From Chitinispirillaceae bacterium (GTDB lineage Bacteria; Fibrobacterota; Chitinivibrionia; Chitinivibrionales; Chitinispirillaceae), in contig JAFGOU010000230.1 of the NCBI GenBank assembly GCA_016926315.1, positions 1 through 24,776 on the forward strand: a stretch of 24,776 bases of DNA, in the 5' to 3' direction. Position 1 is the first letter of the stretch. The number at the start of each line of letters is the position of its first letter. Shown one piece after another: positions 7,449 to 16,443 of the stretch. The notes beneath the pieces were generated by a model. It did not search any database. It saw only the letters and a program-made list of their open reading frames with translations, and was not told where the DNA came from. A program made the position numbers and the translations under genes.

Positions 7449-7801
7449 GGGCGTTTCCCTCTCTCCCGCCAGAAGTCGAAAGATCGTCCGGGTATAAAAA
7501 TGTCGAGGCCGATGGACGGCCGGTCAAGCGGATTCACGACCAGGTGTGGTTCGTCGCCCGGCAGATACACCGCACCACCCGCTTCAATCACCGCTTCGTC
7601 CCCCGATCCGTTCTTCACGGCCAGCGATCCCTGAAGAACGACCAGAACCTGTGCGCTTGGATGGCGGTGCAGGGGCGACGAATGAAAGGCGGGTTTGACA
7701 AAATGTTCAATGGAAATGCCGGGTTCGGCGCAGAGACTGGCACGCCGCCATCCCGGATCGGGTTCGCAGCGCTCTGCGTCGGCGAAATGAATGACCTTCA
7801 T
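7445..7801 (-). CDS. Small single-domain cupin
   Basis: A 118-residue cupin, a small beta-barrel that usually binds a metal. Motif 1 is visible as SSPLHRHPSAQVLVVLQG, with His45 and His47 but Gln51 where the family normally has a metal-binding Glu. Motif 2 contains GAVYLPGDEPHLVV with His86. The fold assignment is firm. The function is open: such proteins include sugar-binding sensors, small-molecule isomerases and metal chaperones. The C-terminal end overlaps the GNAT gene by four bases, so the two likely form one unit. The gene is divergent from tgt. Confidence 0.78.
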   Translation of the reverse strand: MKVIHFADAERCEPDPGWRRASLCAEPGISIEHFVKPAFHSSPLHRHPSAQVLVVLQGSLAVKNGSGDEAVIEAGGAVYLPGDEPHLVVNPLDRPSIGLDIFIPGRSFDFWRERGKRP

Positions 7802-7941
7802 CCTCTTCCTCCTCCCGGGAAAATGTCTGATGACCGGTAAAATACATCGGCCACCATGTCATCGGCCCGATGACGCTATTCAGAACCGGGAGCTCTCCGC
7901 AAAGTTTATTTTTCAGCGTACCTTTATCAGCAAGGGATAGT

Positions 7942-9096
7942 GTGCAACCTTTTACGTTTTCCTTGGAGGCGTCGGACCGCGGTTCGGGCGCCCGCGCCGG
8001 GAGGCTGACAACTCCCCATGGCGATGTGCTGACCCCGGTTTTCATGCCGGTCGGGACCCAGGCAACGGTCAAGGCGCTCTCTCCGCAGGAACTGTCCGGT
8101 TGCGGAAGCGCCTGTATCCTTGGCAATACCTACCATCTGCATCTTCGTCCGGGCGATGAACTCATCCGCGATGCGGGCGGGTTACACGCGTTCGCGGCCT
8201 GGCAGCGGGCAATGCTCACCGACAGCGGCGGGTTTCAGGTGTTCAGTCTGCGCGATATTTCAAAGATTACCGACGACGGCGTGCTGTTCAGGTCGCACAT
8301 TGACGGGTCGGAGCGATTTTTCTCGCCGGAACGGGTCATGGCGATCGAGCACAACCTTGGCGCCGACATCATCATGGTATTCGACGAGTGCCCTCCTGCA
8401 AAGGCCGATGCGGCGGCTGTCGGAAGGGCGGTCGACCGTTCGATCAACTGGGCGAAACGGTGCCTTGAGTCGCATGCCGCGCTTCCGTTTCATCACGGGT
8501 ATCCCCAGGCGCTGTTCGGGATCGTGCAGGGTGGAACGATTGATGCGCTTCGGGAACGGTGCGCCGGCGAACTGGCGGCAATGGAATTCCCGGGGTATGC
8601 CATCGGCGGTCTCGCCGTGGGAGAGGAGATCGAAACCACCTACCGTGTCGCGGCGTCTACCGCACGGCTTCTCCCGGCGGATAAGCCGCGGTACCTTATG
8701 GGGGTCGGCACTCCGGGCGATATCCTCGAATGCATCGAACGGGGCATCGATATGTTCGATTGCGTGTTACCCACCCGCAACGCGCGTAACGGTTCGGCTT
8801 TTACCCGGATTGGCAAGGTGAATATCCGCAACGCCTGCCACACCCGTGACTTTGACCATGCGCTCGATTCGGGATGTACCTGCTATACCTGCGCGAATTT
8901 CAGCAGGTCCTACCTTCGTCATCTCTACATGGCCGGGGAGATTCTCGCGCTGCGGTTGCTGACCCTGCACAACGTCCATTTTTATATGGACCTGGTGACC
9001 ACGGCGCGGGAACGGATCGTTGCCGGCGAGTTTATGGAATGGAAGAGGGCCGTGATGGCCGGGTTCTCGGCAACAAGGGAAGGGGACATGGAATGA
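7942..9096 (+). CDS. tgt: tRNA-guanine transglycosylase
   Basis: A 384-residue bacterial Tgt, which exchanges guanine-34 of GUN-anticodon tRNAs for preQ1 in queuosine synthesis. Hallmarks are MPVGTQATVK, LGNTYHLHLRPG, the DSGGFQVFSL block (Asp94 in the base-binding site), FGIVQGG, YLMGVGTP, and the nucleophile Asp273 in MFDCVLPTRNARNG. The zinc site is Cys312, Cys314, Cys317 and His343; the Cys-to-His spacing of 31 matches the E. coli enzyme. I chose GTG at 7942 because AAGGGA lies just ahead and the family usually begins a few residues before the first strand. The frame is open to an ATG at 7870 without a ribosome binding site. Its stop overlaps the next start. Confidence 0.96.
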   Translation: MQPFTFSLEASDRGSGARAGRLTTPHGDVLTPVFMPVGTQATVKALSPQELSGCGSACILGNTYHLHLRPGDELIRDAGGLHAFAAWQRAMLTDSGGFQVFSLRDISKITDDGVLFRSHIDGSERFFSPERVMAIEHNLGADIIMVFDECPPAKADAAAVGRAVDRSINWAKRCLESHAALPFHHGYPQALFGIVQGGTIDALRERCAGELAAMEFPGYAIGGLAVGEEIETTYRVAASTARLLPADKPRYLMGVGTPGDILECIERGIDMFDCVLPTRNARNGSAFTRIGKVNIRNACHTRDFDHALDSGCTCYTCANFSRSYLRHLYMAGEILALRLLTLHNVHFYMDLVTTARERIVAGEFMEWKRAVMAGFSATREGDME

Positions 9097-9638
9097 TGGG
9101 ATCTGGTCCATCAGGTCTGATATCGCCCCATGGGGGGTACCGGAGGCTCCGGAGTTTTATAGCGGCGCAACAGGCATATGAGGCGACGGTCCTTTTTTAC
9201 AACCGGGTTATCGACAGCCGGTCTCGTACCCACGATCAGATGGCGCAGGCAGCCCGTAGCGGTGTTCAGAATATCGCGGAAGGGAGCATGGCCTCGGCAA
9301 CATCTAGAAAGATGGAACTGACATTAACCGGCGTTGCACGTGCCAGCCTTGAAGAATTACTGTTAGACTACGAAGATTTCCTGCGACAGGGTGGTTTGCC
9401 CCTTTGGGATAAAAATTCATCAGAGGCGTTATCGGTCAGGTCAGAATTTCGGTCAGACCCCTGCAGCATTGGAAAAGCAAGCCCTGAGGTTGCGGCAAAT
9501 ACTTTGATCTGTTTAATAAACCAGGCAAGTCACCTTTTGAGGAGGCAGTTGGAAAGATTGGAACAATCTTTCCTGAGTGACGGTGGCTTTACCGAACGTC
9601 TTTACCGGGAACGACAAAATCGGAGATATTTCCAATGA
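9093..9638 (+). CDS. Four-helix-bundle protein with suffix domain (23S rRNA IVP-like)
   Basis: A 181-residue protein of the four-helix-bundle family related to proteins encoded in intervening sequences of 23S rRNA genes. The signature MAQAARSGVQNIAEGS (50-65) and the following LTLTGVARASLEELLLDYEDFLRQ (77-99) are typical of the longer variant with a C-terminal suffix domain. No biochemical role is established for the family; members are thought to pack as small oligomeric bundles. Its ATG overlaps the tgt stop as ATGA, and its own stop overlaps the next gene in the same way. Standalone copies scattered in genomes are common, so its tight insertion between tgt and an Smr gene is unusual. Confidence 0.82.
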   Translation: MMGSGPSGLISPHGGYRRLRSFIAAQQAYEATVLFYNRVIDSRSRTHDQMAQAARSGVQNIAEGSMASATSRKMELTLTGVARASLEELLLDYEDFLRQGGLPLWDKNSSEALSVRSEFRSDPCSIGKASPEVAANTLICLINQASHLLRRQLERLEQSFLSDGGFTERLYRERQNRRYFQ

Positions 9639-10057
9639 AACGTTCAAAATCTCCGCGTACCATACCGGGCACCACGGAGGATATCCTCTCTTATCTGACC
9701 AACCACGGCGTTCAGGACAAAGACCTGCAGCCCCCCCGTGCACGGGTATTCGGAAAACCACAGATAAAAAAAGGCAAAGGCGGCATACCCCGCATGACGA
9801 TTGATCTGCATGGAAAAACAGCCGAGGAGGCGTCGCGCAGCCTGCGGGCCATGGTTGAAACCTGCAGGGAGCATGGGGTCAAAGAGCTCCTGGTAATCCA
9901 CGGAAAGGGTCACCACAGCAACATGAACGAAGGTCCGGTGCTCAAGAACATGGTCCGCGCCATGCTGGAAAACGAACTCAGACTTCGGGTAAAACAATTT
10001 CGCACCGCTCCCTCCCGTGAGGGTGGCGATGGCGCGACGCTGGTTTTTCTGGTTTGA
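9635..10057 (+). CDS. Smr-domain protein
   Basis: A 140-residue protein with a basic, probably flexible N-terminal half (about 1-52) and a C-terminal Smr domain. The Smr motifs are visible as TIDLHG (55-60) and LVIHGKG (86-92), followed by a helix (VLKNMVRAML) and the closing strand GATLVFLV. Smr domains bind nucleic acid and several have nuclease activity; recent work links some to ribosome rescue and mRNA cleavage at collided ribosomes. Which applies here cannot be told from sequence. The ATG overlaps the preceding stop as ATGA, so this gene, the four-helix-bundle gene and tgt are likely one translationally coupled unit. Confidence 0.85.
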   Translation: MKRSKSPRTIPGTTEDILSYLTNHGVQDKDLQPPRARVFGKPQIKKGKGGIPRMTIDLHGKTAEEASRSLRAMVETCREHGVKELLVIHGKGHHSNMNEGPVLKNMVRAMLENELRLRVKQFRTAPSREGGDGATLVFLV

Positions 10058-10145
10058 ATCCTGAAAATCTGCCGGTGTTCAGAACTTTCCCATCAGCCGT
10101 TCCACTAATATAAGCGGCGGGCGAACGATTTTAGAAAGGACACCC

Positions 10146-10835
10146 TTGCGAATCCCGGTGCTTATCACCGCACTGCTTGCGGCAGTTTCCATGATCGGCG
10201 CCATTACGGCGCAGACCGCCATCACCCCTTCACGCCCAACACATTATTTCTACACCCCCATGGCCAGGGTCAATCCGCAGAATCACCTCGTCATCGGATT
10301 TCATGAAATTTCCTTCGGCCTTCCCGCCAATCTTCAGATTCAGGCCTCGCTTTTTGACAATATCGGGCGGCTTTCCGCCGGTGCAAAATACGGGATCAAC
10401 GATGACCTGTCGGTCGGCGCCGGGCTGGCTCATTCCATAGTGCATCTCGGCCGTGGCGCACATGGCATCCCCGCCTGGGCTTCGCCGCGACTGGGCGCTT
10501 TTCTTTGCTGGGGATTTCTCAATCAATCAACCTTTGAGGCCGCGCTTACCCCTCATTCACAGATCGGTGACCATGTTTCGATTGGATGCGATATCGGCAT
10601 CAACGCCGACGTTCATCCGGTATGGTCCATTATCTGGGAAATCGGATCATCAGTCGATCTCAACGATGATGCGCTGTATTTGAATGCCGACGGAGGGTTA
10701 TGCATTCATCCAACTAGTCTTCCTTTTCTTAACTTTGACCTTGGCATCGATGTGGAGGAGTTCAGGGCCGGAGATAATCCAGATCTGTCCGTGACCCTGT
10801 ATTTTGACGTTCTTTTTTCGCTGGTGGTACCCTAG
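10146..10835 (+). CDS. Exported protein, probable small outer-membrane beta-barrel
   Basis: A 229-residue protein not assigned to a named family. Residues 1-22 form a signal peptide (basic start, a run of Leu/Ala/Ile, and an ITAQT cleavage region). The rest alternates short Gly/aromatic-rich strands such as NHLVIGFHEISFG, RLSAGAKYGINDDLSVGAGLAHS and PFLNFDLGIDVEEF, a pattern expected for an eight- or ten-stranded outer-membrane barrel. The phrase LSAGAKYGINDDLSVGAGLA is common in such porin-like proteins. It starts with TTG at 10146 behind AAAGGA. The 88 bases after the Smr gene suggest separate transcription, with no promoter I would defend. Confidence 0.6.
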   Translation: MRIPVLITALLAAVSMIGAITAQTAITPSRPTHYFYTPMARVNPQNHLVIGFHEISFGLPANLQIQASLFDNIGRLSAGAKYGINDDLSVGAGLAHSIVHLGRGAHGIPAWASPRLGAFLCWGFLNQSTFEAALTPHSQIGDHVSIGCDIGINADVHPVWSIIWEIGSSVDLNDDALYLNADGGLCIHPTSLPFLNFDLGIDVEEFRAGDNPDLSVTLYFDVLFSLVVP

Positions 10836-11082
10836 CTATCGAACGATACATTGAAAAAACACCACTGACCGTCATCGCCACCCGTTGACCTCAATTTCGA
10901 AATGACCGCAGCGCTGGCGTGCGGACGAACACTATTCATGATCGGGTATCACGTGTTGATCTTTAAGTCAACGGAATTTGGCTGACTGCAAGATTTATTC
11001 AAGGGTTATTCCGGATTGTTCTTATATTACTGTAAAACAAATGATTTGCAGCAAACCTTTTACGAGGGATAAGAAGAGATCG

Positions 11083-12564
11083 ATGGGAAATGTACGGCGA
11101 ATTTTTTTCAGTCTTTTTCTCATAGCGGCGGCAGCCTCAAACGCCGTTGTTTTTTATGTTGCCCCAAACGGCAGCGATCAGGCCGCCGGCACGCAAGCGT
11201 CACCTTTTGCCACCATACCCAAGGCACAGGCCACCGCATCCGCGGGCGACACCGTGTATATCCGGGGTGGGGAGTACCGGTTCAGCGGGACCTCGACCAC
11301 CATCGGCGTCGCCTTTTCAAAAAGCGGTCAGCAGAACAGGCCTATCAGCTACTTTGCCTATCCCGGCGAGATCCCGATATTTGACTTTTTCAACCTCCTG
11401 CCCAATGCCCGGGTCACGGGATTTGACCTTACCGCCGGCTGGATCCACCTTCGCGGTTTGGAAGTCAGAGGCGTGCAGCAGGTTATCGTGGGCGATTCAT
11501 GGGGAATCCGTATCCGAGGCAGCAATAACGTCCTCGAGAACCTCAACGTGCATCATGGAGAAGCGCCGGGAATTTTCATCACCAGCGGCGGCAATAATCT
11601 CATTATCAACTGCGACTCCCACGATAACTACGATCCGCTTGAAGGCGGTGGAAACGGGGACGGGTTCGGAGGGCATGCCAATTCGACGGGCAATACCGGA
11701 AACGTTTTTCGCGGCTGTCGTGCGTGGAACAACAGCGACGATGGATATGATTGCATCAATTGCAGCGCGGCGATCTTGTTCGAACAGTGCTGGAGCTGGT
11801 CCAATGGGTATGTGCCTGGAACAATGACCGCGGCAGGAAACGGTGCGGGTTTTAAAATCGGCGGTTTCGGCAACCCTCCTTCAGGCTACCCCAGTCCGAT
11901 ACCGCAACACACGGTCAGGTTCTGCGTCTCGTTCAATAACCGGGCACAGGGATTTTACCAGAACCACCATCCGGTCGCCAATTACTACTACAACAATACG
12001 TCCTATAATAATCGGTCAGGCAATTTTAATATGCTCGGGTACGATCTTTCTGCCGGAGCCGATGCGGGGCGCGGCATTCTCAGGAACAACATCGCCTTTA
12101 CCGGAACCGCCGTTTCCAACGCTGCCGGGACCGATGCGTCGTATAACACCTGGAACCTGACCTCGGTGAGCGTCACCGCGGCGGATTTCCAGAGTATCGA
12201 CACGGCAGGAATCGCCGGTCCGCGCAAGGCTGACGGCAGCCTGCCCGCTATTCCTTTTCTTCGTCTTGTCGCGGGGAGCGACCTGATTGATAAAGGGGTG
12301 AATGTATCTTTCCCGTACAGCGGGTCGGCGCCGGACCTCGGGGCGTTTGAGTTCGGCGCGACGGCAGTCGCCCCGGACCAACCGGGAGGTACCGCGCGTT
12401 CCGCCGGTTCCACGATCGGCATGGTTTACGTCATCCGCCTGTTCGATCTGCAAGGCAGGAGCGTTTCCGCGGGTCTGGCAGGGGTGGCGCCGGGGCTGGT
12501 TATCCTGAGCGGACAACACCACGCTCCCGGCATGACAGCCAAAACAAGGGTACGGGTGCGCTGA
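11083..12564 (+). CDS. Secreted PL9-like pectate lyase with C-terminal sorting-type domain
   Basis: A 493-residue secreted right-handed parallel beta-helix protein. Residues 1-20 are a signal peptide. FYVAPNGSDQAAGTQASPFA, then AGDTVYIRGGEY, is the standard N-terminal cap of this fold. The middle resembles polysaccharide lyase family 9: INCDSHDNYD, GNGDGF, CRAWNNSDDGYD and GNGAGFKIGG. By comparison with Pel9A, Asp193, Asp219, Asp220 and Asp223 would bind calcium and Lys258 would be the catalytic base; the 219-to-258 spacing of 39 is close to the 40 in Pel9A. Activity on pectin is inferred. The last 50 residues (VIRLFDLQGRSVSAG to the basic TRVRVR end) resemble type IX secretion sorting domains. 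The longer frame from 10978 lacks a signal peptide at its start, so I prefer the ATG at 11083. Confidence 0.8.
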   Translation: MGNVRRIFFSLFLIAAAASNAVVFYVAPNGSDQAAGTQASPFATIPKAQATASAGDTVYIRGGEYRFSGTSTTIGVAFSKSGQQNRPISYFAYPGEIPIFDFFNLLPNARVTGFDLTAGWIHLRGLEVRGVQQVIVGDSWGIRIRGSNNVLENLNVHHGEAPGIFITSGGNNLIINCDSHDNYDPLEGGGNGDGFGGHANSTGNTGNVFRGCRAWNNSDDGYDCINCSAAILFEQCWSWSNGYVPGTMTAAGNGAGFKIGGFGNPPSGYPSPIPQHTVRFCVSFNNRAQGFYQNHHPVANYYYNNTSYNNRSGNFNMLGYDLSAGADAGRGILRNNIAFTGTAVSNAAGTDASYNTWNLTSVSVTAADFQSIDTAGIAGPRKADGSLPAIPFLRLVAGSDLIDKGVNVSFPYSGSAPDLGAFEFGATAVAPDQPGGTARSAGSTIGMVYVIRLFDLQGRSVSAGLAGVAPGLVILSGQHHAPGMTAKTRVRVR

Positions 12565-12591
12565 GAAATCCGCCGGGTGACCCGCAGGCCG

Positions 12592-13215
12592 CTATAAAAT
12601 CACCCTGAATCCCGCGCATAATCCTATGCCGCCCATATTGCGTTTGTCAAAAAGGCCGGTGGTTGCCGTTTTGGTTTGAGCCCAGCGGTATTCCATGCCG
12701 AGGAACAGGGAGCTGTTTTCGCCGAGGTCATACAGGGCGTCTATCCCGGCTTTCATGATAAGGCCGTAAAAATAGGGGCTCAACGGTTTGGCGTTTGCGC
12801 CACCGGAATCCGCCTCTGTATAGTAGTATATCATCGAATTATACCCAATCTGAAATCTGGCGACCGGATGTACGATCAGATAGGGGACCGGGTCGAGCTG
12901 GAAAAAACCCATGATTGGAAACATCAATGATTTTTGCGCGCTAATCGTTTTATAACGGCCCACTCCTCCGGAATCCACCCGTTCATCTTCAGACTGCACG
13001 TTCCACAGAAAATTACCGGTAATGCCGAGAGCTACTTTTTTATCGATGATGAGCCCGTAATTCACCTCGGCGTCTCCCGTGGGCACGCCGGTGGAGAGCA
13101 GCGCCCGCGGCCAGGTCATGCCGATCTTCCCGGAGACCATTTTTGCGGCGGTTGCAGTGGAAAAAGATCCGAAAAGAACCAGACACAAGAGCATGGGGCT
13201 GAAACGGTTTTTCAT
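12592..13215 (-). CDS. Exported protein, probable outer-membrane beta-barrel
   Basis: A 207-residue protein with a signal peptide at 1-23 ending TATAAK. The remainder has barrel-like alternating strands: EVNYGLIIDKKVALGITGNFLW, PYLIVHPVARFQIGYNSMIYYY, SSLFLGMEYRWAQ, and a last strand GIGLCAGFRVIL that ends close to the aromatic/hydrophobic C-terminus of outer-membrane barrels. No specific family is recognised. AAAGGA lies ahead of the ATG at 13215. It converges on the pectate-lyase-like gene with only 27 bases between them, and lies downstream of the PorV-fusion gene on the same strand after a 99-base gap. Confidence 0.62.
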   Translation of the reverse strand: MKNRFSPMLLCLVLFGSFSTATAAKMVSGKIGMTWPRALLSTGVPTGDAEVNYGLIIDKKVALGITGNFLWNVQSEDERVDSGGVGRYKTISAQKSLMFPIMGFFQLDPVPYLIVHPVARFQIGYNSMIYYYTEADSGGANAKPLSPYFYGLIMKAGIDALYDLGENSSLFLGMEYRWAQTKTATTGLFDKRNMGGIGLCAGFRVIL

Positions 13216-13314
13216 ACCATTCCTTTTCTAAGGTGGATTTTGCGATAGAACCTGACGGTGCCTTCTGTGGTAATATAATTAAAGAATCCCTGGCGATGGA
13301 ATGCTCAGGCCGGT

Positions 13315-16272
13315 TTACCTCTCCAGCCAGTCGCTTCCTCCGCTTCGCACGAGTGCCTGATCGCCGGTCCCGTCGATCGATACCCAGTAGATAGAGCGCC
13401 GGCCGTCTTCATACTTCCGTACGTACAGGATCTTCTCGCGTTCCCCATAGGCGACGACTCGGGGAGTGATCTCCTGGTACTGCTGTTTCGCCGGTATCGG
13501 CGTACCGATCAGTTTTTTTGGCGCAGGAGCATCGATGGACACGGTCATAAGCTCTGCATTGTCAAGGCCGGACGAGAAAATGATGGTTTTTGAATCGCCC
13601 AGCCAGCAGTAACCGTTGACAAAAAACTTTTGCGTCAACTGACGGTGCGTTCCCGAAGCGCGTTCGTATACCCACAGGTCGTGACCGCCCACGGTGTTCG
13701 CCCGGTCGGAAAGATAGGATATTGACGCGCCGTCAGGGCTGAATGACGGCCGCGAATGGTTTGCCGTTTCATCGGTCAGACGGAACGGCTGTGCCCCTTC
13801 GGGATCGGTGCGGTAGATCTGCCAGGTCCGGTCCCTGTTGGAACAGAACAGGACTTCGGCTCCGTCCGGCGAAAGGGTGATCGAGCGTTCCGAGGAGTTG
13901 TCCCATGCAACCACGGTAAATCGGACCCCGCTGTCGGGATGCATCCGGTAGATATCGGTCACCGTGTCTCCGCACGGGCCGGCCGTGTAATAGAGCCATC
14001 TGCCGTCAGGGGAGAAGACCGCCTCCCCGACGTTTGCGTTGCCGGCTAGCAGGCGTTTCCCTGCGCCGGTCAGATCAATGGAATAGACCGGATGGCACCC
14101 GCTTGCGGTGTCGTGGAGTGTAAAGGCGATTCTGCCCGCGGTAAAGGAGACCGCCGATGCTTCGCACTCCTGACCGCTTGCGGTGAGCGGGAATTCGGTG
14201 TGTTTATCGATGATTTTCAGGTACAATTCCGGCACGCCGCTGCGGGTCGATATAAACGGGAATACGCCCCTGGTGGTCCCTTGTTGTATGCCAAAACGCA
14301 AAGAGTCGCCTATCTTCGCCTCAGCCTTTAAAGCGATCGGAGCCAGCAGAGCGGCAACGGCCGGGTCCTCGGGCAGACTTGCCGCCACCGGAACGAGCCG
14401 GTTATCGTACGATAAAAACCGTTTCTTTTCGTCAAAGCGCATGGTCAGGACGCCGACGAACTCGCCGTTGCTGCCCGGTGATACGGCGAGCGCCTGTCCG
14501 AGTTTCATGGGCGTTTCGAAACGGCCGTTGAGACTTCCGCAGATGATCACGTCCGCTCCTTCGAGTGACGGCGCGTACCCTTTGATGTTTTCCCATGAAT
14601 CGTGCAGCACGACGATGCGCAGGTGGCATTTCCTGACATCATGGCGCTTGAGTTCGAGGCGCAGCTCTTCGGGGATTGATGAGGCGCGTTTCTTAAGCGA
14701 TTGGACGATTTCCGGTGTGGCGGCCGCTGAAAAGACGGCGAATGAGTAACCGTTTGTTTCAATGACCTGCCGGAAAAAGATGTTTTTATGGCCGAGCCGG
14801 TCGCCTTCGATACAGAGGAACGGCTGGTGCAGGGAGTCGGCCTCCAGAAACCATGCGAGATCGTAATCAAATTCTCCCTGCCCGAGGCATACCGCTTCAT
14901 GCCTGATATGCCGGTAATACCGGTGTGCGATGTTCGCCTTTATTTCGTGGGACCGGGTGGTGACCATATTACCCGCGGCAACGGAGAGGGCTACCGGGAA
15001 CTGCGAACGCAGGGTGTTGATCACCGTTGCCTGCCGCGCAAGTCCGCCCAGCGCCCCGGCCTGCAGCGGCGGGAGAAACTGTCCCCGGATATTTCCCGAA
15101 TAGATGATCGCGATTTCGAGTTTTTTGCGGCGCAGGATTTCAGATTGCGCCTTGCCGAGCAGGGTCTGCGCTTTCCAGAGGTTCGGATCGAGCCGGAGCG
15201 CCTTCCGCGCGTAGATGATGCAGTCCTTATAACGCTCCTCGCTGAAACTTTTCGCCGCCAGCTGTTCCAATTCTTCGGCGGTACGCAGGGCAATAGGTTC
15301 AAATTCCATTGCCACCGATGCGGCCCATATGGGTCCGAAAATCGGCGACTGGTAATTCCATGCGCCGTCGATCTTGTACTTGCCGGCGCGGAAACCAAGT
15401 CCGGCGCTGGTACCGGCTATGGAAAACCCCCTGCCCACCCGATAGTCATATCCGCAGCGGACGCTCAGATAGCGGAAAGGTTTCCAGTCGATTCCAAGGG
15501 CGGTGATGACCGGTTCGTCCGCTGTTTTTTCGACGCCGGCCGCCATGGTTACCGCGGGGAACGGACCGAAATCAGGATCAACGGTCTGCAGCGGGGAACA
15601 GGTTAACGACACCCCGGTCTGAAGCGGTAGCGGTTCAGAGGCGGCATGATAGGTGACGCCGCTGCCGAAATGGCGGATACGGAACGTCGCATCGATCCAG
15701 TCAAGCGGAGAGTAAAGAAAATCGGTCGAAGCGGCGAGCGCCCTGCCCGCTTCGCCATCAAGCCTGCTTTCGACATAGTACAGTGAGGCGCCGGTACAGA
15801 GCCTTCGATCGAAGAACGAGCGTGCGTATGATGCTCCAGCCGCGTATTCGACCATTGAAAAATCGTTCGGTTGCTCGTTTATATCAAACGCATACCGGTC
15901 GGATCCCGCGGTAAACACCTGCGAAAAAACGCCGAAGGTGCCGATGGAGAGGAGCGGTAGCGTCGCGCCGGCGAACTCGTTGCGCAGTCCCATGTACCAT
16001 TCGAGGTGCGTGATAGCCACCTGGCTGTTTTCAGCAAGCGCCGTTGCAGCGGTAAAGGAGTGAACATCGGTGGCATCCCTCTGTCCGGTCGATACGATCG
16101 GGGAAGTCCCTTACGCGCCCGCCGACGTCGGAAGGGTAAGGAACGCACAGGTGGTGTGACCGCCGTTTTCACCCCGGAGATCCCTGAACCACCGTGAATC
16201 GATCGACTGGGCAACGATCGACCCGGTCAGGAGCGTGCACGCGGCAAAACCAAGGGCGAGGTGGTTGTTCAT
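13315..16272 (-). pseudogene. PorV-like barrel / TPR / degenerate 5'-nucleotidase / TolB-propeller fusion with in-frame TAA
   Basis: The reading frame starts at ATG 16272 with a signal peptide (about 1-22, ending SIVAQ), meets TAA at 16113-16111 (codon 54), then stays open for another 931 codons. The stop falls inside a segment typical of PorV-type barrels (CAFLTLPTSAGA, stop, GTSP), where relatives often have ALG, so a single TTA-to-TAA change would explain it. After the stop, in order and numbered over the full frame: the PorV-like barrel to about 330 (THLEWYMGLRNEF is characteristic); a TPR at about 332-378 (CIIYARKALRLDPNLWKAQ); a UshA/5'-nucleotidase-like domain at about 384-634; and a TolB-like propeller at about 670-985 with FSPDG, LSPDG and FSPDG blades. 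In the nucleotidase domain the metal motifs are lost: DxHG is SGNIRG, GNHEFD is GQGEFD, and GHxH is GSLNG. An internal GTG at 16020 would give 901 residues without a signal peptide. Confidence 0.72.
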
Positions 16273-16443
16273 GATGAACCGGTCCGTTACGGGCTTGCAG
16301 GCGTTTACCTGTTAAGCATATCGTTCAGCAGCAATATCAGCAACAACTTACGCATCGCGCCCACGGCGCGACCGATGGCGTTCTTTCGGTATTCTCTATA
16401 TCGGTTCCGGTAGCGGAAAGCATTATTGCCAAAAAAGGGGGGG

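Noticed and set aside
8120..8821. A long open frame overlapping tgt in another frame of the same strand.
   Set aside because: tgt is unmistakable in its own frame. The overlapping frame has an Arg/Ser/Thr-rich composition typical of a shifted reading of GC-rich coding DNA and no recognisable domain.
14788..15606. A 272-codon open frame opposite the PorV-fusion gene.
   Set aside because: The other strand carries clear barrel, TPR and nucleotidase-like segments. The antisense translation is rich in Arg/Gly/Pro without any motif.
16111..16113. Stop-codon reassignment or programmed recoding as the explanation of the in-frame TAA.
   Set aside because: Other genes in the window end with TAA (for example flagellin 1), and I see no pseudoknot or special context after this one. 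A mutation or sequencing error is simpler.
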